This document shows positions 17,238 through 25,760 of a stretch of DNA of 39,080 nt, piece by piece. This DNA is from Odoribacter sp. (GTDB lineage Bacteria > Bacteroidota > Bacteroidia > Bacteroidales > Marinifilaceae). Each line of letters begins with the position of its first letter. The first letter of the stretch is position 1. Below the pieces are notes generated by a model that was given only the letters and a program-made list of their open reading frames with translations, did not search any database and had not been told where the DNA came from. The stretch lies in NCBI GenBank assembly GCA_020024465.1, contig JAHHTT010000017.1, positions 1 through 39,080 of the forward strand. Reading direction: 5' to 3'. The translations under genes and the position numbers were made by a program.

Positions 17238-18074
17238 ATGAATTTGACGAATTATCATAGTCATAGTGATTTTTGTGACGGTAAAGCGCCATTGGAAGTT
17301 TTTGTGAAATCGGCTATAGCAGCCGGTTTCACTGCTTATGGAGTGTCTTCTCATGCTCCTCTTCCTTTCCCGACCCGATGGACAATGAAGAGGGAACGGG
17401 TAGTGGAATATTTGAAAGAAATCGATCGGTTAAAAAACAAGTATGCCGGACAGATCGAATTATATGCCGGTATGGAAATCGATTATTTGAATGAAGAAAG
17501 TAATCCTGCCAGTGATTATTTCCAGCATTTGCCCTTGGATTATCGGATTGGTTCGGTGCATTTGATTTATACGGATGAAGGTGAAGTAATCGATACGGAT
17601 ACCAGTTTTGACAATTTTCGAAGCTTGTTGCATCAGTATTTTGCCGGTGATTTACAGCGAATGGTAAGCCGTTATTTTGAAGCTTCCATGCGTATGTTAG
17701 AAATGGGAGGATTTGATTTTATCGGACATGCAGATAAGATAGCTTATAATGCAGAGTTATGTCAATCAGGTTCTACGGAAAGTACCTGGTATTTGAAAAT
17801 GCGCAATGATTTGTTTGATTTGGTTGCCGAGAAAGGAGTCATCATGGAAATCAATACAAAAGCGTGGGAGAAAAAGAATTGTTTTTTTCCGATGGAGAGT
17901 TATTGGATGGATATATTAAAACGTCAGATTCCTGTGGTTGTCAATTCTGATGTACATTTGCCGGAATTGGTGAATGCCGGACGTCCAGAAGCGTTGAAAC
18001 GATTAAAAGAGATTGGTTTTACAACAATTCGTGAATTTCATCAGGGGGAATGGCAGGATGTTATTATTCAATAA
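17238..18074 (+). CDS. PHP-family phosphoesterase (histidinol-phosphatase HisK-like)
   Basis: PHP-domain enzymes hydrolyse phosphomonoesters with a trinuclear metal site; the HisK branch converts histidinol phosphate to histidinol. The protein has 278 residues from the ATG at 17238, chosen because NYHSHSDFCDG (residues 5-15), the first metal motif, then lies at the N-terminus and the start falls 4 nt after argS. Further metal ligands are in GMEIDYL, IGSVHL, GFDFIGHADK, MEINTKA and VVNSDVHLPE. No other histidine genes are nearby, so the substrate may be another phosphate ester. It overlaps nothing and precedes the inositol-monophosphatase gene by 4 nt. Confidence 0.82.
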   Translation: MNLTNYHSHSDFCDGKAPLEVFVKSAIAAGFTAYGVSSHAPLPFPTRWTMKRERVVEYLKEIDRLKNKYAGQIELYAGMEIDYLNEESNPASDYFQHLPLDYRIGSVHLIYTDEGEVIDTDTSFDNFRSLLHQYFAGDLQRMVSRYFEASMRMLEMGGFDFIGHADKIAYNAELCQSGSTESTWYLKMRNDLFDLVAEKGVIMEINTKAWEKKNCFFPMESYWMDILKRQIPVVVNSDVHLPELVNAGRPEALKRLKEIGFTTIREFHQGEWQDVIIQ

Positions 18075-18078
18075 ATAT

Positions 18079-18858
18079 ATGAGTATGCAATTGGATTTGA
18101 AGGAGACATTGAAATTGGCGGAAATATGGGCAAAAGAAGTAGGAGAAATTCATCTCTCATATTTTCGTGGCAATAATTTGGATATACATACAAAGTCGAA
18201 TGTGTATGATGTTGTTACCAGAGCAGATAAAGAAAGTGAGGCTTTTTTATTGTCCCAAATCGGAGAATGTTTTCCGGATCATGCAATATTAGGAGAAGAG
18301 ACTGGAGAACATGCCGGTGTGGCCGGTTACCGTTGGGTGATTGATCCGTTGGATGGTACCAATAATTTTAGTCAGGGATTGCCTATTTTTACTGTTTCTA
18401 TTGGTTTGCAATACGAGGGAATGACAGTATTGGGGGTAGTGTATGCTCCCTGTCAGAAAGAAATGTATTCAGCGGTTAGGGGTGAAGGGGCATATATGAA
18501 CGGCAAAAAGATTCATGTTTCTGTTAAGGAAGATTTGTCTCATTCTGTATTGGCAACCGGTTTTCCTTATGATAAAGGTGTCAATCCGGATAATAATATT
18601 GCCAATATAGTGGCAATTCTTCCGTATTTGCGAGGAATACGCCGTATGGGAACAGCTGCATACGATTTGTGTTGCACGGCAGCAGGTTGGTTAGATGGGT
18701 ATTGGGAGCTAAATTTGAATTTGTGGGATATGTGTGCCGGAGCATTGATAGTTGAAGAAGCGGGAGGGAAAGTGATCCATTTTCGCACAGATAGAGGAAT
18801 ATCTATTATTGCCGGTAATTCGACTCTTGTTGAACGTATCCGAGAAAAGATTCGTTAA
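18079..18858 (+). CDS. Inositol-monophosphatase family phosphatase (SuhB/HisN-like)
   Basis: This 259-residue Mg2+-dependent, Li+-sensitive type phosphatase removes phosphate from inositol, histidinol or related phosphates. Motifs present are GEET (72-75), the metal site DPLDGTNNF (89-97), and C-terminal ELNLWDMCAGALIVEEAGG with the third aspartate. The ATG at 18079 is chosen because a longer frame would start inside the PHP gene. It directly follows a PHP phosphatase with a 4-nt gap, so two unrelated phosphatase folds are made from one message. It is also conceivable that it acts on 3'-phosphoadenosine phosphate (CysQ-like). Confidence 0.85.
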   Translation: MSMQLDLKETLKLAEIWAKEVGEIHLSYFRGNNLDIHTKSNVYDVVTRADKESEAFLLSQIGECFPDHAILGEETGEHAGVAGYRWVIDPLDGTNNFSQGLPIFTVSIGLQYEGMTVLGVVYAPCQKEMYSAVRGEGAYMNGKKIHVSVKEDLSHSVLATGFPYDKGVNPDNNIANIVAILPYLRGIRRMGTAAYDLCCTAAGWLDGYWELNLNLWDMCAGALIVEEAGGKVIHFRTDRGISIIAGNSTLVERIREKIR

Positions 18859-18899
18859 AATAATATAAAGTTGGTATTGCTTTTGAAATAGGAATTTGT

Positions 18900-19667
18900 T
18901 TATTTTTCAAGTTTATCCAGCAATTGATAAGTCAGGTCGTACCCTGTTTTGAAGATATCCCAACTTTCTTTTAAATTAAAAATATTATATTGTGTCATGT
19001 CTTTGGGGGCAATTATTATGTCTGCCATGACACGATCGATGTCGGTATTTCTTGCAAGACCGATATGAAATGTCCGGATCGCCATGCTGACCATATTGTT
19101 GATTTTTTCTGAAGTGTTGAATGAATTGATTTCAACTGCAATGACTTGTTCGCATTGAGGACGGATGGGGCGTACCGGCAGATTCATGAATGCACCTCCA
19201 TCTATGTATTCCGTTCCATCAATTTCTTTTGGAACAAATACAATGGGTATGGAGCAAGAGGCTATTACGGCAGGTAATAATTTTCCACGGCTAAAATGTA
19301 CTGGACGAGCATTGTTCATGTCGCTTGCTGTTATAACCAATGGAATTTTCAATTCTTCAAAAGTCTCAATCCCAATAAATTTACTTAAGTCTTCTTCCAA
19401 GCTATTCATTGTAAAAAAGCCTTTCTTGGACATGGCAGGACGGATAAAATCGCGAATTTTTTTCCGTTTGAAGAAGTCCAGGCATTGCAAGGGAGAATGT
19501 CCTGATGCAATCATAGCACCAACAAGGGCTCCGGCACTGGTGCCGGAGATGATATCAGGACGCATTCCTAATTCTTGAAGCGCTTGAAGTACACCTAAGT
19601 GAACAAATCCGCGAGCTCCTCCTCCCCCTAAAGCTAAGCCTAAATGGTATAGTTTGTTTATATTCAT
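18900..19667 (-). CDS. Patatin-like phospholipase, single-domain (RssA/YchK type)
   Basis: This is a 255-residue serine hydrolase with a Ser-Asp dyad, expected to act on lipids. The oxyanion motif GGGGARGF (residues 15-22), the nucleophile elbow GTSAG (around 43-47) and the catalytic Asp in DGGAF are all intact. The ATG at 19667 is preferred over an earlier in-frame ATG at 19733, since it puts the start just before LGLALGGGGARG, as in close relatives. It lies alone on the minus strand between a terminator (pheT side) and the convergent inositol-monophosphatase gene. Function beyond lipid hydrolysis is not inferable. Confidence 0.88.
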   Translation of the reverse strand: MNINKLYHLGLALGGGGARGFVHLGVLQALQELGMRPDIISGTSAGALVGAMIASGHSPLQCLDFFKRKKIRDFIRPAMSKKGFFTMNSLEEDLSKFIGIETFEELKIPLVITASDMNNARPVHFSRGKLLPAVIASCSIPIVFVPKEIDGTEYIDGGAFMNLPVRPIRPQCEQVIAVEINSFNTSEKINNMVSMAIRTFHIGLARNTDIDRVMADIIIAPKDMTQYNIFNLKESWDIFKTGYDLTYQLLDKLEK

Positions 19668-19737
19668 ATATAATGGAATGGTTATTTTAATGCTTAAATA
19701 TACGTAAACGGATCGTTTTTGTACGGGAGTCAATGAT

Positions 19738-19779
19738 AAAAAAACTCAAGACAGAATAATTTTCATTTTCTGACTTGAG
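19738..19779 (-). terminator. Intrinsic terminator after pheT
   Basis: Read on the minus strand, CTCAAGTCAG and CTGTCTTGAG (9 pairs with one T-T mismatch) enclose a 15-nt AT-rich loop and are followed by seven Ts. It lies 30 bases past the pheT stop and separates the nad-pheT run from the patatin gene. Confidence 0.8.
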
Positions 19780-19808
19780 CTTTTGAAAATAGGTTTTACA
19801 TGTGTAAA

Positions 19809-22256
19809 TTATCTTATTTCAGCATTTAACAGATGTTTGTAGGACCCTATTAATTTGTTCATGATTTTATCAATTTGTTTATCGGTAAGAGTTTTTTCTT
19901 CGTCTTGCAATAAAAAGCTAATTGCATAGGATTTCTTGTTTATACCTAATTTCTCTCCCTCATATACATCGAAAAGAGTTACAGATTTTAGTAAGTTCTT
20001 CTCTGTACGCAGTGCTATATCACGAACTTCCTTAAAAGAGATTTTTTTATCCAATAATAAGGCTAAGTCACGTTTTACTGCTGGAAATTTCGGCATGGGA
20101 GCAAAAGTGATGATATGGTTTTTCAGGTTTTTTAAAATATTTTCCCATGAGAATTCAGCATAGTATACATCTTGATCAATATCAAGCAGTTTTAATACCT
20201 TGTAACTTAACATTCCCATTGTGGCAATATGTTTGCCATTGTGGCAATATGCAATACCTTCACGATAAATATCTTCACATACTTCTTCCGTTGTGAGTGT
20301 ATCCGGTTTAAAACCTAAGCGTGTCAATACCATTTCCACATAGCATTTCATATTGAAAAAGTCGCTTTTCTGTACTTTACTGTTCCAGGAGGCTTGGATT
20401 TTGTCTCCTGTAATAAATAAAGACAATTTATCTTCTTCTTTGTACTGCTTCAAGTGATTATCACTCTCTTTGGGTGTGAAGCTGTATGCTTTGCCAAATT
20501 CGAATAGGCGCAAATTGCAGCTTTTACGGTTTACGTTGTGTGAAATGGTTTCCAGACCGCCGAACAGAAGTGTCTGCCGCATTGCATTCAAATCCGAACT
20601 AAGCGGATTGAAAAGTATGACCGTGTTTTCTGCTTTATAAGTTTCAAGATTTTCAAAATAAGCAGCTTTTGTTAGTGAGTTGTTCATGATTTCATAAAAA
20701 CCATTGGCAACCAGCAATTCGGATATTTTGTTTTTCAATTGGAAATCATCAGGTTTTTCCGAATAGCTTAAAGTTGAATTCACTTTAGTCGGAACTTCAA
20801 TATTATTGAAGCCATAGATACGTAAAATGTCTTCAATGACGTCAGCTTCTCGGCGGACATCTACACGATAAGGCGGAATATGTAATAACAATCTTTCATC
20901 GTTTTCTTCTACGATTTTAATTTCCAAAGCACGTAGAATCTTTTTAACAGTATCGTGTCCGATAGCTTTTCCTATTAAACGGTCCACGTGAGAATAGAGT
21001 AGCTCCACTTTAAAATCGGCGACTGGATTGGGATAGATGTCAATGATATCGGAAGTAATTTTACCTCCTCCGGTTTCCTGAATTAGTAGAGCTGCGCGTT
21101 TCAATGCATAAATTACGATATTAGGGTCTGTACCTCTTTCAAAACGGAAGGAGGCATCAGTACTTAACCCGTGACGACGTGCTGTTTTGCGGACAAATAC
21201 CGGGTCAAAGCAGGCACTTTCGAGAAAAATATTGGTTGTTTGTTCTGTTATACCGCTATTCAAACCTCCAAATACACCGGCAATACACATCGGTTCTTTT
21301 ATATTGCACACCATCAGGTCATTTTCGTTCAATTCACGTTCTACACCATCAAGGGTGGTAAATTTAGTTCCGGTTGGAAAACTGCGAATCACGACTTTAT
21401 TGCCTTTGATTTTGTCTTTATCAAAAGCATGTAGTGGCTGTCCTAATTCAAACAGAACATAATTCGTAATATCTACAATATTATTGATGGGATTGTGACC
21501 GATTGTTTTCAGCCGCGTCTGTAACCATTCCGGAGATTCCTGTACTTTTACGCCTTCTATGCAGACTCCTGCGTAGCGAAGGCAAGCTTCAGGACGTGCA
21601 ACTTCAACGGAGAGACCGGCTGTGTCGTTATCTACTTTGAACGCATCAACAGAGGGAAGAGTATAATGTATGTCCCGAGTCTGCTGCAAATATGCTGCCA
21701 AGTCTCGTGCCACTCCCAGATGTGAAGATCCGTCTACCCGGTTAGGTGTGATATCTATTTCAATGCAATAGTCATTGGTGATATTATAATATTCTGCAGC
21801 AGGTGTTCCCACTTTTACTTCTGCAGGTAGTATAATGATACCGTCATGTGAATTGCCGACACCGATTTCATCTTCTGCACATATCATCCCTTCCGATTCA
21901 CAACCGCGTAATTTCGATTTCTTAATGGTAAATTCTTTATCGCCGTCATAAAGTACAGTGCCGATAGTTGCTACAACGACTTTCTGTCCGGCAGCTATAT
22001 TGGGTGCACCACATACAATCGGAGTAAGCCGTCCGTCACCAAGGTCGACTGTTGTGATGTGTAGGTGGTCTGAATCCGGATGATTTTCACAAGTTTTCAC
22101 TTCGCCTATGACCAAACCTTTCAGTCCGCCACGGACAGATTCTATTTTTTCATAGCCTCCAACTTCCAGCCCTATTGCTGTCAGTATTTTGCAGATTTCC
22201 TCAACGTTTAAGTCTGTTTTCAGATAATCATTCAGCCAATTCAGAGATATATTCAT
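19809..22256 (-). CDS. pheT: Phenylalanyl-tRNA synthetase beta subunit
   Basis: The beta subunit builds the (alpha-beta)2 PheRS with PheS, carries the editing site and contacts tRNA-Phe. The 815-residue protein starts at the ATG at 22256 (MNISLNWLNDYL); a longer frame would overlap nadA. It shows the N-terminal tRNA-binding OB domain (about 40-150, VVGAP-like VCGAPNIAAGQKVVVA), the B3/B4 editing region (HPINNIVDITNY-like segment near 265), the B5 domain (near 400-470), the catalytic-like core (NPLSSDLNAMRQTLL) and the C-terminal ferredoxin-like anticodon-binding domain (KFPAVKRDLALLLD to the end). pheS is not adjacent in this window. The gene follows nadA by 23 nt. Confidence 0.96.
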   Translation of the reverse strand: MNISLNWLNDYLKTDLNVEEICKILTAIGLEVGGYEKIESVRGGLKGLVIGEVKTCENHPDSDHLHITTVDLGDGRLTPIVCGAPNIAAGQKVVVATIGTVLYDGDKEFTIKKSKLRGCESEGMICAEDEIGVGNSHDGIIILPAEVKVGTPAAEYYNITNDYCIEIDITPNRVDGSSHLGVARDLAAYLQQTRDIHYTLPSVDAFKVDNDTAGLSVEVARPEACLRYAGVCIEGVKVQESPEWLQTRLKTIGHNPINNIVDITNYVLFELGQPLHAFDKDKIKGNKVVIRSFPTGTKFTTLDGVERELNENDLMVCNIKEPMCIAGVFGGLNSGITEQTTNIFLESACFDPVFVRKTARRHGLSTDASFRFERGTDPNIVIYALKRAALLIQETGGGKITSDIIDIYPNPVADFKVELLYSHVDRLIGKAIGHDTVKKILRALEIKIVEENDERLLLHIPPYRVDVRREADVIEDILRIYGFNNIEVPTKVNSTLSYSEKPDDFQLKNKISELLVANGFYEIMNNSLTKAAYFENLETYKAENTVILFNPLSSDLNAMRQTLLFGGLETISHNVNRKSCNLRLFEFGKAYSFTPKESDNHLKQYKEEDKLSLFITGDKIQASWNSKVQKSDFFNMKCYVEMVLTRLGFKPDTLTTEEVCEDIYREGIAYCHNGKHIATMGMLSYKVLKLLDIDQDVYYAEFSWENILKNLKNHIITFAPMPKFPAVKRDLALLLDKKISFKEVRDIALRTEKNLLKSVTLFDVYEGEKLGINKKSYAISFLLQDEEKTLTDKQIDKIMNKLIGSYKHLLNAEIR

Positions 22257-22279
22257 AGTTCTTATTCTTTTGTCAGTGT

Positions 22280-23206
22280 TTAGCAAATTGTCAGCATTCG
22301 TTCAATGGGTTTCAAGGCTCGCTTACGAATTTCTTCAGAAACTCTTACGACATACTGCTCTTTTTCCAATGCTTCAAGTATTCCTTGTAAGGTTACTTTT
22401 TTCATCTGGCCGCAGATAGTCTGCGGGTGGATGGGTATGAATTCCTTTTTCGGATTATCTTTTTTTAATTTATGTAATGTCTCAATCTCCGTTGCAATGA
22501 TAAATTGTTTTTTTGAAGACTGGTTTGCATGTTTAATCATACCGGCTGTTGAATACATATATGCCTGAGGTAAATTCAAAATGCGCTCATCATGAGAACA
22601 GTCGGATTCGGGATGAATAAGAATATCTGCTTCTGGATATTCATGGCTTTTTTCCAATATCATTTCAGCGGAAATACGGGCATGAACACAGCAATCGCCT
22701 TCCCATAATTCTAAATGGCGTCCTGTTTTTTTCATGATCCAGCTACCTAAGTTCTTGTCTGGTACAAATAAAATCTTCCGGTCATGAGGTAAACTTTGTA
22801 CCACCTTCAGCGCATTGGCCGAAGTACAACAGATATCTGTCCAGGCTTTCACTTCGGCTGTCGTGTTCACATAGCTAACTACGATACCGTCAGGGTTGGC
22901 CTCTTTCCATTTTTTCAGATCATATCCTGTAATGCTTTCTGCCAAAGAACAGCCGGCATATTGTGCCGGGATTAGAACTTTTTTGTCCGGAGAGATAATA
23001 GCAGCTGTTTCTGCCATAAAATGTACTCCGCAGAATACAATAATGTCGGCATCTGTTTTACCTGCTTCTTGAGACAACCCAAGGGAATCGCCTAAGTAGT
23101 CTGCGATATCCTGCACTTCCGGACGCGTATAATAATGTGCCAGAATGACGGCATTTTTCTCTTTCTTCAGTTGCTGTATTCTGTCAGTAATTTCCGTATT
23201 CGTCAT
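22280..23206 (-). CDS. nadA: Quinolinate synthase
   Basis: NadA condenses iminoaspartate (from NadB) with dihydroxyacetone phosphate to give quinolinate, using a [4Fe-4S] cluster. With the ATG at 23206 (MTNTEITDRI) the protein has 308 residues. The three repeated domains are visible: AHYY (23-26) and VHFMAETA (61-68), YVNTTAEVK (112-120) with CCTSANA, and HPESDCS. The likely cluster ligands are Cys86 (YAGCSLAE), Cys172 or 173 (EGDCCVHARI) and Cys265 (QTICGQM). It is the third gene of a nadB-nadC-nadA run read on the minus strand and is followed closely by pheT. Confidence 0.95.
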   Translation of the reverse strand: MTNTEITDRIQQLKKEKNAVILAHYYTRPEVQDIADYLGDSLGLSQEAGKTDADIIVFCGVHFMAETAAIISPDKKVLIPAQYAGCSLAESITGYDLKKWKEANPDGIVVSYVNTTAEVKAWTDICCTSANALKVVQSLPHDRKILFVPDKNLGSWIMKKTGRHLELWEGDCCVHARISAEMILEKSHEYPEADILIHPESDCSHDERILNLPQAYMYSTAGMIKHANQSSKKQFIIATEIETLHKLKKDNPKKEFIPIHPQTICGQMKKVTLQGILEALEKEQYVVRVSEEIRKRALKPIERMLTIC

Positions 23207-23255
23207 AACATTTTTATTTATGGGGCTCAAAGATAATAAGAATTCTTAATCATTC

Positions 23256-24089
23256 CTATTTTATATTCATACTGATATCAAGGGCTGTTACAGAATGGGT
23301 GAGTGCTCCTACACTGATGAAGTCAACGCCTGTTGCAGCTACTTCTTTCAATCTTGGGATGCTCATATTCCCGGATGCTTCTGTTTGGGCGGTTCCATTG
23401 ATGATCTTTACGGCTTCGGCCATGTCTGAATTGTTCATATTGTCAAGCATGATGATATCTGCTTTTGCTGCCACAGCTTCGCGCACTTCATCAAGATTGG
23501 TGGTTTCCACTTCTATCTTGATATCTGCAGGGATATAGGCACGCACAGCTTTTACTGCATTGGTAATTCCGCCTGCTACTTTTATATGGTTGTCTTTAAT
23601 CATGGACATATCATATAGCCCCATGCGGTGATTGGTACCTCCTCCGTCTTTTACAGCCATTTTGTCCAAAATACGCAATCCCGGAGCTGTTTTACGGGTG
23701 TCCAACAACCGTGTGTGTGTTCCGGTTAATTCTTTTACATATTTGGCAGTTTCTGTTGCGATACCGGACATGCGTTGCAGAATATTCAGCGACAAGCGTT
23801 CGCCCAATAACAGACAACGATAGCTTGCTTCAATACGTAAGATAATATCACCCTTCTTTACTGTATCACCGTCTTTTATTTTAGGATCCCACACGATATC
23901 TTTTTCAAAACGCTCGTATACTTTTTTTGCTATTCTCATACCGGAAATCACACCGTCAGCCTTCATTTTCATTTCGGCTACAGCACGGGAATGTGCTGGA
24001 ATAATGGAATCGGTTGTTACGTCTCCTGTTGCGATATCCTCTTCGATGGCAAGGTCTATCAGCTGGTCAATCAATTTGTCGTACTGCAT
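23256..24089 (-). CDS. nadC: Nicotinate-nucleotide pyrophosphorylase (quinolinate phosphoribosyltransferase)
   Basis: NadC converts quinolinate and PRPP to nicotinate mononucleotide, the step after NadA. The 277-residue protein has the N-terminal segment EEDIATGDVTTDS, the active-site patch LLDTRKTAPGLRILDKMAV with the substrate-binding Arg and Lys, GGGTNHRMGLYD, KDNHI, IEVETTNLDE, IIMLDNMN and the C-terminal phosphate loop FISVGALTHS. All are where the family has them, and length is normal. It lies 12 nt after nadB, and nadA starts 49 nt downstream. Confidence 0.96.
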   Translation of the reverse strand: MQYDKLIDQLIDLAIEEDIATGDVTTDSIIPAHSRAVAEMKMKADGVISGMRIAKKVYERFEKDIVWDPKIKDGDTVKKGDIILRIEASYRCLLLGERLSLNILQRMSGIATETAKYVKELTGTHTRLLDTRKTAPGLRILDKMAVKDGGGTNHRMGLYDMSMIKDNHIKVAGGITNAVKAVRAYIPADIKIEVETTNLDEVREAVAAKADIIMLDNMNNSDMAEAVKIINGTAQTEASGNMSIPRLKEVAATGVDFISVGALTHSVTALDISMNIK

Positions 24090-24101
24090 ATTATATGATT
24101 T

Positions 24102-25670
24102 TTACATATTTACATTGATGGGAATTGTCTTGATTTCTTTGTCTTTCTGCTGTACAATGTGGTACAGATACTTTTCATCGCTTTGAGGAAAATCTTCACG
24201 GAAATGACCTCCACGACTTTCTTGTCGGGTAAGTGCGGAACTGATAATCAATCGTGCAACTGTAATCAAATTGTGGCTGATGAGAGAGTAATATTCGTCT
24301 TCTTCAGCAGGAATGTCCTTTTCCAGGATTTTTAGTTGTTCGAGGCCTTCCTGTAATAAGGTGGCATTGCGGATAATGCCTGCATGTACAGTCATTAATC
24401 TGGAAATTTGCTGTTTTAATAGGATGTACATGGGAGCATACTGTTCATTATAGTGATAGCGGGCGACAAAGTGAGGCATTTTTTCTGTCGGCCGGTATTG
24501 GCGTGAAGCCTCGACAGCTCTTTTCCCAAAAACCAAACATTCAATCAATGAGTTGGATGCTAGCCTGTTTGCTCCCATGATACCTGATGATGCCAGTTCA
24601 CCACAGATATATAAATTGTGTATATTGGTTTGCCCGTTGAGGTCGGTTCTGACTCCCCCGACCATATAATGGGCTGCCGGTGCCACCGGAATACGGTCAC
24701 ACATATCAATACCCAATTCTTTACATTTTTCGTAAATGGTTGGGAACCGACGTTTTATGGCTTCCGAATCCAAATGTTTTAATGACAGCCATACAAAATC
24801 CTGATGGTATTGGCGCATTTGTCCGTAGATTGATTGTGCTACAATATCACGTGGAGCCAGTTCTGCCAATTCATGGATAGCAGGCATAAAGCGTTCGCCG
24901 TTTTGATTGATAAGCCATGCTCCTTCGCCTCTGACAGCTTCGCTGATTAAAAAAGCCTCTTCTGAATTTGTGCAGATAGCGGACGGATGAAATTGTATGA
25001 ATTCCATGTCGGCAATTTCGCACCCGGCATTATAGGCAAGTGCAAGGCCGTCTCCAATGGTGGTGTGGGGATTCGTGGTACGTTTATAGATAGCGGAAGT
25101 ACCTCCCAGCGTGAGAAATGTGTGTGGAGCGGTATAAAGTTCCTCTGATTGGGTTACCAGATTCCAAGTGCGCACACCATAGCAAATGTTGTTTTTTTTC
25201 AGAATCCCAATGATAGAGTGATTTTCGAAAATGTCAATGCGAGGATGATTGATTACTTTGCTAATCATAAAGCTGGTCACCATGCGTCCTGTAGCGTCAC
25301 CTCCGGCGTGGAGGATACGCTTTCGATGGTGTCCGCCTTCAAGACCTAGCGCCAGGCTGCCGTCTTCCATGTCAAAGTGCATACCTTCGGCAATCAGTTC
25401 GCGGATACGTTGCGGTCCCTCGTTTACCAGAATGTTGACGGCAGGATAGTCGCATAATCCGCGTCCCGCTATAATAGTGTCTTCAAAATGGAGGGCCGGC
25501 GCATCATCTTCATCCGTGACAGCTGCTATCCCTCCCTGTGCAAAATAGGAGTTACTCTCAGTAATTCCTGATTTGGTCAAAAGCGCAACCTTTCCGTATG
25601 CTGCTGCATGATATGCTGTATACAAACCTGCAAGTCCGCTTCCTGCAATAATATAGTCGTAATGTCGCAT
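24102..25670 (-). CDS. nadB: L-aspartate oxidase
   Basis: NadB oxidises aspartate to iminoaspartate with FAD, the first committed step of de novo NAD synthesis. The 522-residue product starts at the ATG at 25670 (MRHYDYIIAG), giving the FAD motif AGSGLAGLYTAY close to the N-terminus. Other flavoprotein signatures are NSYFAQGGIAAV, EGGHHRKRILHAGG, FHPSAIC and GEGAWLIN, with CGELASSGIMGANRLASNSL near the C-terminal part of the FAD domain and a helical tail. Order nadB-nadC-nadA with short gaps suggests one transcript for the quinolinate branch. Confidence 0.95.
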   Translation of the reverse strand: MRHYDYIIAGSGLAGLYTAYHAAAYGKVALLTKSGITESNSYFAQGGIAAVTDEDDAPALHFEDTIIAGRGLCDYPAVNILVNEGPQRIRELIAEGMHFDMEDGSLALGLEGGHHRKRILHAGGDATGRMVTSFMISKVINHPRIDIFENHSIIGILKKNNICYGVRTWNLVTQSEELYTAPHTFLTLGGTSAIYKRTTNPHTTIGDGLALAYNAGCEIADMEFIQFHPSAICTNSEEAFLISEAVRGEGAWLINQNGERFMPAIHELAELAPRDIVAQSIYGQMRQYHQDFVWLSLKHLDSEAIKRRFPTIYEKCKELGIDMCDRIPVAPAAHYMVGGVRTDLNGQTNIHNLYICGELASSGIMGANRLASNSLIECLVFGKRAVEASRQYRPTEKMPHFVARYHYNEQYAPMYILLKQQISRLMTVHAGIIRNATLLQEGLEQLKILEKDIPAEEDEYYSLISHNLITVARLIISSALTRQESRGGHFREDFPQSDEKYLYHIVQQKDKEIKTIPINVNM

Positions 25671-25691
25671 TTGCAAAAATGTAAATTGATG

Positions 25692-25722
25692 CGAAAGTAC
25701 CAATTTTTTCCATATTGTATGG
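25692..25722 (-). promoter_or_regulatory. Possible nadB promoter element and adjacent palindrome
   Basis: On the minus strand TACTTTCG (25699-25692) is one mismatch from TAnnTTTG and lies 21 bases before the nadB ATG. Just upstream, 25710-25722 is an inverted repeat CCATA-TTG-TATGG, placed where a repressor could block the promoter. No -33 TTTG is evident, and the palindrome is short, so both calls are tentative. Confidence 0.3.
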
Positions 25723-25760
25723 AGGTTTACTGATTTTTTTATGTTTGTCTTGGGAGTTTT

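Noticed and set aside
18900..19733. Upstream in-frame ATG at 19733 as the patatin start
   Set aside because: It would add 22 residues ahead of the conserved N-terminus, and they look like leader DNA; the ATG at 19667 matches the family start.
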